Counted from the first letter of the stretch, positions 28,417 through 37,867 are shown. The stretch: 62,156 bases of DNA from an uncultured Cellvibrio sp. (GCA_946481095.1 CAMLML010000019.1:1-62156), one strand, 5' to 3'. The notes: generated by a model from the letters alone, not told the origin. Numbers and translations are program-made.

Positions 28417-28722
28417 ATGAATAATCTATCGGTTATTTTTAACGGCATACGGTATTCAGTCACTGCGATGGAAAAATATACATCATGGGGGAAAGGAGTG
28501 AGATTTGATGTTTTTAAACCAAATGGTGAACATATCAACACTGTCAGTTATGTACCACATCCGCAATTTCCCGATTATGAAAGATACCAGGCTATGTCAC
28601 TTGAAGTGCTTACAAAAATAGCGATTGTTCGTCTTAAACGGGACATGGGAAAAAGTGATTTTAAACAAGCATCAGAAAGCGGCGTAGAACTTTTTTTTCC
28701 AATTAATAAAGCGCAGTATTAA
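28417..28722 (+). CDS. Hypothetical protein
   Basis: About 101 residues from ATG 28417; a GTG at 28375 would add 14 residues. The sequence has a beta-hairpin-like opening (LSVIFNGIRYSVTAMEKYTSWGKG) and a helix near the end (LEVLTKIAIVRLKRDMG). No family recognised, no signal peptide. The ribosome binding site is poor for both starts. It precedes an exported hypothetical protein by about 115 bases. Confidence 0.4.
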   Translation: MNNLSVIFNGIRYSVTAMEKYTSWGKGVRFDVFKPNGEHINTVSYVPHPQFPDYERYQAMSLEVLTKIAIVRLKRDMGKSDFKQASESGVELFFPINKAQY

Positions 28723-28838
28723 GTTAATTTTTCAACAATGGTCTCGCCTTCAAAGAAGGAGTAACGATTACTGCTTGTACTCGAAAAACCGGGATTTAAT
28801 TTTGTTGGACTTGTTAATCATCCTGAAGATGGAGAAAT

Positions 28839-29261
28839 ATGGGAGTGGAAATTAAATCCGATATAAAGATAATCGCTAAATTATTGCTCATATTGTTACT
28901 GGTATTTCCGGCAGAAATTTTTGCCGGAAATACAGGCAGCATTTGTTTTGGAGAAAATTTGGCAAAGCCTATGGAAGAACATTCTGATCGACTTTATCTA
29001 AAAATTGGTAATTCGCCACCATTGTATTTTAATCGCCCACAAAGTGGGCCAGTGTTAACCGGGTTGGATTTGAATCTGGTGTATCAAGTCAAGGTTTATT
29101 TTAATGGTAATTTGACAGCTTCCTGGAAGCTTGATTTTAAAGAACTCAATACAACAGATGTGTTAATTTGGCGAGCAGCGGGTTCGTGGAGAATGGAACC
29201 GGTGTCTGAATGTAAAGCATGGAATTTATCTGATGAGGAAATAGTAGATGGTGAATTTTAA
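28839..29261 (+). CDS. Exported hypothetical protein
   Basis: 140 residues with a signal peptide (KIIAKLLLILLLVFPAEIFA, cleavage before GNT). The mature part is beta-rich with two Cys (GSICFGE, SECKAW) that could form a disulphide, and segments LYLKIGNSPPLYFN and YQVKVYFNGNLTASWKL. GGAG precedes the ATG. Its last 14 bases overlap the start of the MoxR ATPase gene, so it may be part of that operon although it is an envelope protein. Confidence 0.5.
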   Translation: MGVEIKSDIKIIAKLLLILLLVFPAEIFAGNTGSICFGENLAKPMEEHSDRLYLKIGNSPPLYFNRPQSGPVLTGLDLNLVYQVKVYFNGNLTASWKLDFKELNTTDVLIWRAAGSWRMEPVSECKAWNLSDEEIVDGEF

Positions 29262-30828
29262 TTTATTCGGGCGAGTGTCTGCATCACCGACCAAACCAGG
29301 AAAGGAAGTGGACGCACATAAATTTGATGTGGCCGATCTTTATTCGGGGCCTTTTGGCCAATACGAGCAAGTACAAGAAGCGGCGCAGCCTTTGGATGAA
29401 AAATTACGTCAGGCGTATTTTTGGATTGTGAACAACGCCGTGATCAGCCCTTATTATGATGTGGAATACAATGATCAAACACCGCAAGAATTTCGTTTTG
29501 GCGACAGCCAAAGTCGTTTGACTTTGCCCACATCACAAAGCTATTCCAGTTTTATTTTGTTGCCTCTATTAACCTTTGCCGCGCAAGGAAAATGTTTATT
29601 TATCGGCGGTCCGGGTCGAGGTAAAACGGCCAGTGCTTTGTTGATGGGAATTATTGGCGGCTATTCAGTTAAAGAAGTAAAGCGCGCAATGCAACATGGT
29701 CATCCGCAAATGACGGTTGCCGATTTATTAGGAAATCCATTACCTGCCGATTTGGTTTCAGCGCAATCCGTTGATGATATTCGTATTGCCTGGCGACATT
29801 GGTTGGGCATGCGGGTGAAAATTGTCGATGAATACAATCGCATTCCTACACGCACACAAAGTGCATTGCTCACGGTAATGGGTGACAACTATGCGGAAAT
29901 GTTTAACCAGATTTATGAATGCCCGAAAGCGGCTTGGTACCTTACAGCCAATGATGATCAAGGTGGTGGAACTTATCAGGTGATAGAAGCCTTGAAAGAC
30001 CGTATTGATGTTGTTGTACAAGCCATGGCATTTAATCCACGATTTCTCGATCAATTGTTGCTGCGTATTGAAGAAGGCGTTAAGCCTGAAGAATTTGTAC
30101 CGCAGCAGATTATTTTCAGTGAAGCTGAAATTGAAAAAATGCACGATGCGATACGCAATATTACATTGCCTGAAGCTATCCGCCGTCGCATTGAATTTTT
30201 TGCCAGTCAATTTGAATTTTCCGAATACTCTGCCGGGCAATTTGAATATAAAACCAAAGACACTTCACGCTTATCTGGCGTGGCCTCACACACTTTGGCC
30301 AGCATGGATAATGGCCGCGACCGATTAAAAGATTTGGGATGCCAAACACTGAATGGCATTTCAGTTCGTTCTTTGATGTCTTTAATCGTCTATTGCAAAG
30401 CGCTGGCATTTTTTCGCGGTAATGATGAAGTTGAATTGGAAGATCTACGACAAATTTTACCTTTTGTTTTCCACTCGCGTTTATTTGCTGATGAACAAGC
30501 TCCTTTTTTTGATCTGCCGGAAAATGGGTGTTTTCGCAGCGATAAAATTGGCTGGTTGCGTAAATTACTGGATTTATCCTGTGCTGAATATGATCGCCTT
30601 GGACTTGATCGTGATGATGTGGTTAAACAAATTTCAGCGGAATTTGACGAGGGCCTGGAGGGGTTATCCGCAAAAGACACCAAAAAGCGCATCGATAAAA
30701 TTGAAAAAGAATTGGCGCGTTTGGCTTCAGCGAAAAAACTGTACGGCCATATTTACGATGATGTATTGAAACTCAAGTACCTGCATCAGCGTTACACCAA
30801 CTATTTAAAATGGCTTGAAAGCCAGTAG
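29248..30828 (+). CDS. MoxR-type AAA+ ATPase
   Basis: 526 residues. Walker A is GGPGRGKT (120-127), Walker B is VKIVDEYNRIP (D194, E195), and sensor 1 is WYLTANDDQGGG; the arrangement with the AAA lid domain following (RIEFFASQFEF...RSLMSLIVYCKALAF) is that of MoxR ATPases. The C-terminal 100 residues are a long charged helix region (KKRIDKIEKELARLASAKK). MoxR proteins remodel client complexes together with vWA-domain partners; the partner here is encoded at 31831-33630. The gene overlaps the preceding one by 14 bases, and the next gene begins within ten bases of its stop. Confidence 0.85.
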   Translation: MVNFNLFGRVSASPTKPGKEVDAHKFDVADLYSGPFGQYEQVQEAAQPLDEKLRQAYFWIVNNAVISPYYDVEYNDQTPQEFRFGDSQSRLTLPTSQSYSSFILLPLLTFAAQGKCLFIGGPGRGKTASALLMGIIGGYSVKEVKRAMQHGHPQMTVADLLGNPLPADLVSAQSVDDIRIAWRHWLGMRVKIVDEYNRIPTRTQSALLTVMGDNYAEMFNQIYECPKAAWYLTANDDQGGGTYQVIEALKDRIDVVVQAMAFNPRFLDQLLLRIEEGVKPEEFVPQQIIFSEAEIEKMHDAIRNITLPEAIRRRIEFFASQFEFSEYSAGQFEYKTKDTSRLSGVASHTLASMDNGRDRLKDLGCQTLNGISVRSLMSLIVYCKALAFFRGNDEVELEDLRQILPFVFHSRLFADEQAPFFDLPENGCFRSDKIGWLRKLLDLSCAEYDRLGLDRDDVVKQISAEFDEGLEGLSAKDTKKRIDKIEKELARLASAKKLYGHIYDDVLKLKYLHQRYTNYLKWLESQ

Positions 30829-30837
30829 GTGCGGCTG

Positions 30838-31827
30838 ATGATTTCTCCGGCATTCAAAAGTTTTTTACAAACCGAACGCAGCCAATGCAATCAGTTATTT
30901 GCCAGCTTTCGTCATCAACATCCGCATATTGATGCAGACAGTTTTCAACAGTTTTTAATTCAACAATTGGATCCTGTGGTGACCTTGCTCGATGATACCA
31001 GTCAATCGGTGGGAAATTTTGCTATGGCAGGCTATCAGCATGGTTTGGATTTGGCAGCAAAACGTTGGTTGGGGAAAAGTGAACTTGCTGTTCATGTCAA
31101 TCAGTTGTGGCGCGACGTGATTCCGCAAACCATTCGCTGGATTTCATCGAATCCGGGATATTGGTTAAGTATTTTGGCGAATGTTTTGTATCGGTTGCAT
31201 ACTTATGATCCAGACGCAGCCAATCGTTGGATTCATTTGATGCGACAATCCGCGAAAGAATGCCAATCTGCAGAAGAATTTAAAAAGCTGGGTTTGATTG
31301 TTGCCTGGCTGTCAGGCCTCGCTTGTTATCGACAAAATGCATTAAAAGCACTGACTGAAATTTCAGACGAATTGTTCAGTTCAGTTTCGCAAACTGATTG
31401 TGAGAATCGTATACAAATTCAGCAAGCACTCAACAACAACCGCTGGCTGGATTTTTCGATTATACAACCTCAAACTTTATCACTACAAAAACGTTTCGGC
31501 AGTTCCACTATGTTCGACGGTGAATTTACCGAGCCACCCAAAGTTCTGGCACACAACAATCAAATTTATGTCACCTCGGCCAATCAATTCTGGATGTTAT
31601 TTTTTGATGCCTTTGGCGAAATGCTAATCCCCATACAAGAATTACCTTCCGACATTCACTATCAACAAGACACCCGCGATTTGAATGAACAACTAAAACT
31701 TTATTTCAATCTAGGATTAAAAACCAAACTACCCGATTTAGCTTCACTCTCCTCCTGCGCCGAATTGGACGATAGCTTGGCACTTACATCCAAAGATTCG
31801 TTCGCTGTGATTTTGTTGAATCGATAA
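30838..31827 (+). CDS. Unknown protein of the MoxR/vWA operon
   Basis: 329 residues from ATG 30838 (AGGTG six bases upstream; the GTG at 30829 is also in frame). No membrane segment or known motif. It is mainly helical in the first two thirds (FLQTERSQCNQLFASFRH, SILANVLYRLHTYD, LGLIVAWLSGLACYRQNALKAL), then beta-prone (PPKVLAHNNQIYVTSANQFWMLFFD). The position between the ATPase and the vWA protein suggests an adaptor or a substrate-recognition subunit. The 3' end shows more C-ending codons than the rest. Confidence 0.7.
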   Translation: MISPAFKSFLQTERSQCNQLFASFRHQHPHIDADSFQQFLIQQLDPVVTLLDDTSQSVGNFAMAGYQHGLDLAAKRWLGKSELAVHVNQLWRDVIPQTIRWISSNPGYWLSILANVLYRLHTYDPDAANRWIHLMRQSAKECQSAEEFKKLGLIVAWLSGLACYRQNALKALTEISDELFSSVSQTDCENRIQIQQALNNNRWLDFSIIQPQTLSLQKRFGSSTMFDGEFTEPPKVLAHNNQIYVTSANQFWMLFFDAFGEMLIPIQELPSDIHYQQDTRDLNEQLKLYFNLGLKTKLPDLASLSSCAELDDSLALTSKDSFAVILLNR

Positions 31828-31830
31828 ATC

Positions 31831-33630
31831 ATGCCACTAATAAAAGAAAAACAATCCATACAAGAATCCTGGCAACAAGCCTGGGATTCTGCATTAAAAA
31901 TTTGGGGGCCTTACACGCGATTACGGCAGCCTTTGTTGTGTTTTACTGAAAAGGAAGCGGCTAGGGAGGGACTTACGTTTAGTTTTGCAATGATCCGGTT
32001 GAATGATCAGTCTATTGTGATTGATCTCAGTAAAATTCAGACGGATGAATTGCAGGATTATGCGGTGGAAATTCTTGCGCATGAAATTGGGCATCATATT
32101 TATGCACCTGCCAATTTAACCGATAACGCGAAAATTATTGCGCGGATTTTGCCTTGTTTGCCAAGTTTGGAATCACGTGCGGCGATGGTGGCGAATTTGT
32201 ATACGGATTTGTTGATTAATCATCATCTGAAACGCCAACACAATTTACGCATGGATGAAATTTATCAGCGCATTAACAAACAGGAATCGACCAGCAAAGT
32301 CTGGAAAATTTATATGCGCATTTATGAATTACTTTGGCAGTTACCGAAAAATAATTTAGGCGCTGGTGAAATTACGGAAGATGCAATGGAAGGTGATGCC
32401 TGGTTAGGTGCGCGCATTATTAAAGTCTATGCGGGTGATTGGTTAAAAGGAGCAAGTCGTTTTGCAGCGCTGCTCTTACCTTATTTGAATGAAGATAAAG
32501 AAGAAGCTGAAGCACTGGCGAAATTATTGGATACACGCGATGCTGGCAAAGGACAAATCCCGGGTGGGTTGATTGAATTGAGTGAAGAGGATTTGGAAAA
32601 TATTCATCCATCCAATGATCCTTCATTAACCGGTGAAGGCGTGGATATTAAAGCGCGGCCGAAAAATATTCCACAAGCCGGTACCAACGCCAAACAATCT
32701 GCAGGGCAATGTCGCGAGCCTTTTCAATATGGCGAAATTTTGCGTGCAGCGGGAATTGATTTAAGTGAACACGAAATTGCCGTGCGTTATTACAAAGAGC
32801 GTGCGAGTCCATTATTAATTCCTTTTCCTCACAAAAAACAGCCGCAAACATTTGATCCACATCCTGAAGGAACACGATTGTGGGAACCGGGAGAAGCGCT
32901 GGAAAATATTGATTGGTTCCAAAGTTTGGGGATTAGCCCTGTAGTCATTCCCGGTGTGACGACGGTTCAACGCGAGTGGGGTGAATCGCCGGGCATTGAA
33001 CCGAAAATCAAACCGGTTGATCTGGATTTATACGTGGATTGTTCAGGCTCCATGCCGAATCCACAAATTGAAATTTCTTACACTGCATTAGCAGGTGCGA
33101 TTTTATGTTTGTCGGCATTGCGTAGTGGTGCATCAGTGCAGGTAACCTTATGGAGTGGTGCACAACAATTTGTATGTACACCGGGATTTGTGCGCGACCA
33201 ACAAAAAATATTGGAAGTATTAACAGGTTATCTGGGTGGCGGTACTGCGTTTCCGATTCATATGTTGCGCAAAACCCATTGCGAAAAACCGCGCAATAAC
33301 GAATCGCATATTGTGATTTTATCTGACGATGGTGTGACTACCATGTTCGATCAGGATGAAAAAGGAAATAGCGGTTGGGATATTGCCGGGCAAGCATTAA
33401 AAAATGCCAAAGGCGGTGGCACTATGGTGTTGAATCTACCCTGGGATCTTGAACTCAATTTGGTGCAGAGTTATTGGCAGCGACATGCACAATTATTGTT
33501 GCGTGCCCAGGATGAGCAAGGTTGGTCAATCTTCCCGGTGAGTTCATGGGAAGCCATGATTCAATTTGCACGCGATTTTAGTCGCAAGGTATATTCTCTT
33601 TCATCGGACATTAAAGAAGACGCGCAATGA
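31831..33630 (+). CDS. HExxH metallopeptidase-like and vWA two-domain protein
   Basis: 599 residues. The N-terminal part (about 20-150) contains AHEIGHHIYAP with the HExxH motif (H84, E85, H88), like the putative metallopeptidase domains that accompany vWA in DUF2201-type proteins. Residues 395-590 are a vWA domain with a complete MIDAS: D403-x-S405-x-S407 (DCSGSM), T472 (GGGTAFP) and D499 (LSDDG). The middle has acidic segments. This is the natural partner of the MoxR ATPase upstream. Whether the HExxH site is proteolytic or structural is open. The stop overlaps the next start by four bases. Confidence 0.8.
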   Translation: MPLIKEKQSIQESWQQAWDSALKIWGPYTRLRQPLLCFTEKEAAREGLTFSFAMIRLNDQSIVIDLSKIQTDELQDYAVEILAHEIGHHIYAPANLTDNAKIIARILPCLPSLESRAAMVANLYTDLLINHHLKRQHNLRMDEIYQRINKQESTSKVWKIYMRIYELLWQLPKNNLGAGEITEDAMEGDAWLGARIIKVYAGDWLKGASRFAALLLPYLNEDKEEAEALAKLLDTRDAGKGQIPGGLIELSEEDLENIHPSNDPSLTGEGVDIKARPKNIPQAGTNAKQSAGQCREPFQYGEILRAAGIDLSEHEIAVRYYKERASPLLIPFPHKKQPQTFDPHPEGTRLWEPGEALENIDWFQSLGISPVVIPGVTTVQREWGESPGIEPKIKPVDLDLYVDCSGSMPNPQIEISYTALAGAILCLSALRSGASVQVTLWSGAQQFVCTPGFVRDQQKILEVLTGYLGGGTAFPIHMLRKTHCEKPRNNESHIVILSDDGVTTMFDQDEKGNSGWDIAGQALKNAKGGGTMVLNLPWDLELNLVQSYWQRHAQLLLRAQDEQGWSIFPVSSWEAMIQFARDFSRKVYSLSSDIKEDAQ

Positions 33631-34199
33631 CAGCATTTGAAGGCCCGGCTATTTCACACTTACATCACCGTATGACGGCGATTTTGTCCTTGGTTGAGCC
33701 GCGGGATGTAAAACATTTGCCAGCGCTGGTGCATGATTTGCTTTATCAACATCAACAGAATTTTTCTTACGAATTGTTAGCGCCATTTCGCGAAACCTCT
33801 GTTAAATGCCCTTGGTATACGACTTGTTATTTACTGTTACATCTCTATTCGGATTCATCTTTTTTAAAGCACAGCCTGGATGCGCGCAAACTGGTCAAAG
33901 CGCTGGAAGAAAAATCAAAAGAACTGTTTGCTTCTACTCAATCCGGAAAAAATACGATTTATATTGAGGATGTGGATCGTCGAGAAGAATTTATTCGCGT
34001 AGCTCTGGCTGCTGTGGATTTGCGCCCTGAGGGTGAATCGCCAGCACAGGCCGATGATCGTTTATTAATGGTCAGTTCTTTTGAACGAAAAAGGGTAATG
34101 GAAGCGGCTAAAGCGGCGGAAGAGCGCGCTGCACAAATTCGTGAAGCTTTGGCAAGAAAAGCGGCACAGGAAGCCGCTAATAAGATGTCGCGCGAATAA
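33627..34199 (+). CDS. Small helical protein of the MoxR/vWA operon
   Basis: 190 residues, start overlapping the vWA gene stop (ATGA). The first 120 residues are helical with aromatic positions (LVHDLLYQHQQNFSYELLAPF, CPWYTTCYLLLHLYS). The C-terminal 40 residues are a highly charged Ala/Glu/Arg helix (AAKAAEERAAQIREALARKA), likely a coiled coil. No known family recognised. Tight coupling argues that it acts with the vWA protein. Confidence 0.65.
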   Translation: MTAFEGPAISHLHHRMTAILSLVEPRDVKHLPALVHDLLYQHQQNFSYELLAPFRETSVKCPWYTTCYLLLHLYSDSSFLKHSLDARKLVKALEEKSKELFASTQSGKNTIYIEDVDRREEFIRVALAAVDLRPEGESPAQADDRLLMVSSFERKRVMEAAKAAEERAAQIREALARKAAQEAANKMSRE

Positions 34200-34200
34200 C

Positions 34201-35550
34201 ATGCAACCCTGGGAAGACGTTCATCGTTTGCCTGATTTGGATGAAACCGGAAAATCAATTTTATTGAAAATTTTGCAACATCCTCATGCGCCTGTTTTTC
34301 GCAATCGTTCCGGGCATTTTTTAACAAAGACACGTCAACAAGAATTATGGTTGCTTGAACAGGAAGAAATCCGGCAAGTTTGTGATCCTGATAAAAATTC
34401 CAAAAAAAATCTGTCCGCATTTTTAAATATGTGCCGCCAACAAGTACCTTTCTATAAGGACTATGATTGGAGTTTTTGCAATCATCATTTTCCCGAAATG
34501 GAGTTTTCTCAATTACCTTGTATTGCCCGTGAGGATTTAAGTCGCGACATTACCCGTTTTGTTCCAGATCATTTATCGCTGGATAATTTGCTGGCATTCA
34601 CCACTAACGGTACCACTGGCCACGCGATAGTCATTCCTTCACATCCGGAAATTGCAGCGCGTTATAGTTGGTTTCACAAAAAAGCCTTGTTGTGGAATGG
34701 CGTTAATCCGGATTATTTCCAGAGCGATGTTGCAGTGATGCTAGCCGGGTTCCAGAAAAACTGTTTTACCTATGCATCCTTGATGCACTCACTCAAGAAT
34801 AAAGGTTTGATCAAAACCAATTTTTATCCTGATGATTGGCAAGATCCTGACGACAGAAAAATGTATGTTGAAGCTATGGCGCCGGATTTAATCACGGGTG
34901 ATCCACTGTCACTGCATGAATTGACTCAACTGAAAATCCAACATCAACCGCAAGCAATTATTTCAACTTCAATGGCCCTGCTCAAACAGCAACAACAATT
35001 GCTGGAGGATTATTGGCAGTGTCCGGTTATTAATATTTATTCGATGAATGAAGCTGGTCCAATTGCGACCAGTATAAAAGGCGTCGATGGTTTTCGATTG
35101 TTGCAATCGAACATGGTAATTGAAATTCTGGATGCCCATGCGAATCGATTTCTTTCTGAGCGTGGTGAAATCACTATCACCCACGGTATCAATGACTATC
35201 TTCCACTATTGCGTTATCGCACCGGTGACTATGCAAAACTCGAACAAAAAAGTGATGGTTTCTGGTACTTGATCGATCTTGAAGGCAGGCCGCCCGTGAA
35301 ATACCAATCCGCCAAAGGTGAGTGGCTCAACAATGTTGATATCACTCATGCATTAAATGAATTTGCATTGCCACAATTTACGTTACACCAATTCAAAAGT
35401 GGTGATATTGAAATGCGTATTCGCGGTGGTTTTGATACAGCAGGCTTACACAACAAGTTGACTGAAATATTTGGAAGTGCAGTACAAATCAATATTCATA
35501 CCCATCAACAGTTTTTAGATAAAGTGATTCAATATACGCGGGAGGAATAA
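34201..35550 (+). CDS. PaaK-like adenylate-forming enzyme (phenylacetate-CoA ligase superfamily)
   Basis: 449 residues from ATG 34201, one base after the preceding stop. The ATP-binding loop reads FTTNGTTGHAIVIPS (T135-G140), the aromatic-Glu motif lies in IYSMNEAGPIATS, and RYRTGDYAKLE is the A8 hinge-type motif. PaaK relatives activate carboxylic acids as adenylates and may pass them to CoA or to a carrier. The region is shortened compared with true CoA ligases of about 430-440 plus C-domain, and no CoA-dependent pathway genes are near. Its place at the end of a MoxR/vWA operon is unusual and suggests that it is a client or a modifying enzyme. Confidence 0.72.
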   Translation: MQPWEDVHRLPDLDETGKSILLKILQHPHAPVFRNRSGHFLTKTRQQELWLLEQEEIRQVCDPDKNSKKNLSAFLNMCRQQVPFYKDYDWSFCNHHFPEMEFSQLPCIAREDLSRDITRFVPDHLSLDNLLAFTTNGTTGHAIVIPSHPEIAARYSWFHKKALLWNGVNPDYFQSDVAVMLAGFQKNCFTYASLMHSLKNKGLIKTNFYPDDWQDPDDRKMYVEAMAPDLITGDPLSLHELTQLKIQHQPQAIISTSMALLKQQQQLLEDYWQCPVINIYSMNEAGPIATSIKGVDGFRLLQSNMVIEILDAHANRFLSERGEITITHGINDYLPLLRYRTGDYAKLEQKSDGFWYLIDLEGRPPVKYQSAKGEWLNNVDITHALNEFALPQFTLHQFKSGDIEMRIRGGFDTAGLHNKLTEIFGSAVQINIHTHQQFLDKVIQYTREE

Positions 35551-35648
35551 ATTAATAATAGGTTAATCTTTTACCAACGAATAAATGTTAGGTTCATCAT
35601 ATTCCCAATTTACATGCAAGCAGTTATAGGGATATAAATAACAATTTT

Positions 35649-36179
35649 TTAAATTTTACTTTGATGCAACTCAACCAGCTTGTCTTGATAGGGGGAGTCA
35701 ACGGTTATCCGAACAACGGATGACACTTGAATTAATTTTGTTGATTTGGATAAGGTGTCAATGGTACCGAAAGCATCCAGCTTCAACCATTCGTCGTCGT
35801 TGCTGATAATTTTACATAAATCCAGATTATCTTCGTTGTAACTGTGATAAAGATAAATACTGTTTTTAATTTTGGATAATTCGACAGCAATTTCCGCAAG
35901 CGTTTGACCTGTGACTGTTAAGCGCTTTTTGTCGCCATATTTTTGTGTTAATAACGCAATCGCTTTGTGTTCCCGGTCACCCCAAACGATTTCGGTTATC
36001 TGGCTGATTTCAAATAGAGTAAAACCATCAAACAGACCTTCTTCTGTGTAGAGTCTGAGTGCCATGACTTCGTCAGTGACGAACTCTACAATTCCTGTCA
36101 AATCATCGTCGCTGGAATCGCGTTTAATGCTAACCATCTCTTCTTGTAATTTCAGCTTTTTCAGTTCGGCAATTATCAT
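35649..36179 (-). CDS. Hypothetical protein, convergent with the ligase gene
   Basis: 176 residues, acidic. The segment VSIKRDSSDDDLTGIVEFVTDEVMALRLYTEEG followed by GFTLFEISQITEIVWG resembles an Sm-like or short beta-barrel domain of the type that ends with a regulatory strand, but no family can be named with confidence. No signal peptide. It is transcribed toward the MoxR operon and closes it. Confidence 0.5.
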   Translation of the reverse strand: MIIAELKKLKLQEEMVSIKRDSSDDDLTGIVEFVTDEVMALRLYTEEGLFDGFTLFEISQITEIVWGDREHKAIALLTQKYGDKKRLTVTGQTLAEIAVELSKIKNSIYLYHSYNEDNLDLCKIISNDDEWLKLDAFGTIDTLSKSTKLIQVSSVVRITVDSPYQDKLVELHQSKI

Positions 36180-36274
36180 GTCGTATCTCTGCAGGATTAT
36201 GATTCAAGAAGATTATTATTAAATAGGGGCCTGATCAAGGATTTGATAAGTGAAAGCTACGCTGGATTTATGAA

Positions 36275-36300
36275 CCGGAGGGGGGGCTTGCCATCTCCGG
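36275..36300. repeat. Inverted repeat upstream of mtgA
   Basis: CCGGAG (36275-36280) and CTCCGG (36295-36300) are perfect complements around a G-rich 14-base loop. No T-run is adjacent. It lies in the 270-base divergent region before mtgA; function unknown. Confidence 0.35.
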
Positions 36301-36447
36301 CATCCTCCTTTATTGGGTAAAACCCCTTATGGGCTTATTTGTTTCCCACCAAAGTCCTTGTTACCTGTAGATTAATTTTCTTTTCAAAATAGAATTCGAT
36401 TAGAATTCAAGTTATTCAGTATTGATCAGATTTTCTGTTGAGCTCAT

Positions 36448-37140
36448 ATGCGCCGAATTTTTATTATTGTCAAACGTTTTTTCTGGTGGGCACTTTTACT
36501 CTTGTTTGTTTACCAGTTATGGATTTTTGCGCATGTGCTTTGGTGGAAATGGAATAGCCCTTTAACAACCAGTTTTATGTCGATTCGATTGGATCAATTG
36601 CAACAAAAAAATTCCAGGGCCACACTTAAATATGAATGGGTCAATTACGAAAAAATATCCCCGCATTTAAAGCGGGCGATTATTGCTGCAGAGGATGGAA
36701 AATTTCTGCAGCATCATGGATTTGATTGGGATGGCATCGAGAAGGCAATAGAAAAAAATCAACGTCGCGGTAAAAAAGCATCAGGTGGATCGACTATCAG
36801 CCAACAATTGGCGAAAAATTTATTTTTATCTCCATCCAAAAGTTATTTGCGAAAAATTCAGGAAGCGATTATTACCTTGATGATCGAGCTTTGCTGGGAT
36901 AAACGCAGGATATTGGAAGTGTATTTAAATGTAGTCGAATGGGGTAATGGAGTATTTGGCGCACAAGCAGCGGCTAAACATTATTATCAAATATCAGCCA
37001 ATAATCTTTCTGCTACACAAGCAGCGCGTTTGGCAGTGACCTTACCCAATCCACGCAAATTTGAATACAGCTTGCCCGCCTACGCAATCCGTTATTCGAA
37101 TCGTGTGTTACAACGCATGCCCATGACGAAAATCCCCTGA
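36448..37140 (+). CDS. mtgA: Monofunctional biosynthetic peptidoglycan transglycosylase
   Basis: 230 residues, typical MtgA length. An N-terminal membrane helix (WWALLLLFVYQLWIFAHVLWW) anchors a GT51 domain: motif 1 AAEDGKFLQHHGFD (catalytic E82), motif 2 GGSTISQQLAKNLFL, then RKIQEAIITLMIE and the second acid region LEVYLNVVEWGNGVFGAQAAAKHYY. It polymerises lipid II glycan strands at the outer face of the inner membrane and has no transpeptidase domain. A bidirectional hairpin separates it from the convergent barrel-protein gene. Confidence 0.95.
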   Translation: MRRIFIIVKRFFWWALLLLFVYQLWIFAHVLWWKWNSPLTTSFMSIRLDQLQQKNSRATLKYEWVNYEKISPHLKRAIIAAEDGKFLQHHGFDWDGIEKAIEKNQRRGKKASGGSTISQQLAKNLFLSPSKSYLRKIQEAIITLMIELCWDKRRILEVYLNVVEWGNGVFGAQAAAKHYYQISANNLSATQAARLAVTLPNPRKFEYSLPAYAIRYSNRVLQRMPMTKIP

Positions 37141-37144
37141 CAAT

Positions 37145-37180
37145 AAAAAAGCGACTTTGTTTTCACAAAATCGCTTTTTT
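37145..37180. terminator. Bidirectional terminator between mtgA and the barrel-protein gene
   Basis: AAAAAAGCGA (37145-37154) and TCGCTTTTTT (37171-37180) pair, giving a U-run on either strand, placed between two convergent genes. Confidence 0.85.
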
Positions 37181-37213
37181 CATTACGCCTAAAATTTAAT
37201 TAGGCAGCATGAA

Positions 37214-37768
37214 TTAAAAATTCATGCGCAAACCTACAGCGATAGTCGATACATCAGTGCCCAGACTGACATCACCGGTTGCTGCAAATTGTTGGGTAAC
37301 CCAATAGGCAACGCCGCCGTTGATGACTGTGTTGCCATCAAATGCTGTGTGATGGGCAACTTCCACTTTCGCTTCCAATTGACGTGCAACAAATCCACGA
37401 ATACCGGCAGCACCAATCAGACCTGAATCGCTATGGCCGTGATCCACATCGGTATCTTCATAACTCAATGAGCCGTATATGCTGCTGTCAGCGCCAAACA
37501 GTGTTTGATAGCCAATACCAACACTGACTGTTTCGGAGCCGCAAAAATTATCGCCGCTGGCATCAGCAAAAGAACCAATGGCAAATAAATCGGCATTGAT
37601 TTCAACGCTGCCATAGAGGTTCAAACCATCCTGATCACAGTCGGCGTCATCCAAACTTTGATCAAAAAATTGGATACCGGCATAGCTGTAATCCATAGGG
37701 GATTTTGCAAAAGCCTGGGCTGACAGGGCTGCAGTGATTGCCAGACAAGGGATAAGTAACTTTTTCAT
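37214..37768 (-). CDS. Outer-membrane beta-barrel-like protein (YfaZ/opacity type)
   Basis: About 184 residues from the ATG at 37768 (MKKLLIP); an upstream ATG adds five residues. A signal peptide ends at QAFA-KS. The mature part alternates beta strands and ends with the outer-membrane signature IAVGLRMNF with a terminal Phe. Two Cys pairs (DADCDQD, NFCGS) are near the first loops. Such small barrels are common in gammaproteobacteria; function unknown. Confidence 0.7.
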   Translation of the reverse strand: MKKLLIPCLAITAALSAQAFAKSPMDYSYAGIQFFDQSLDDADCDQDGLNLYGSVEINADLFAIGSFADASGDNFCGSETVSVGIGYQTLFGADSSIYGSLSYEDTDVDHGHSDSGLIGAAGIRGFVARQLEAKVEVAHHTAFDGNTVINGGVAYWVTQQFAATGDVSLGTDVSTIAVGLRMNF

Positions 37769-37867
37769 GGAGGTCTCCAACAAGTTTTGAGGGTTAAATT
37801 AAAAAATGGGGCGCATTATGCTGAAATCTATCCAATACTGACGTGCGCTTCTTCTCGATAAAGGCTT

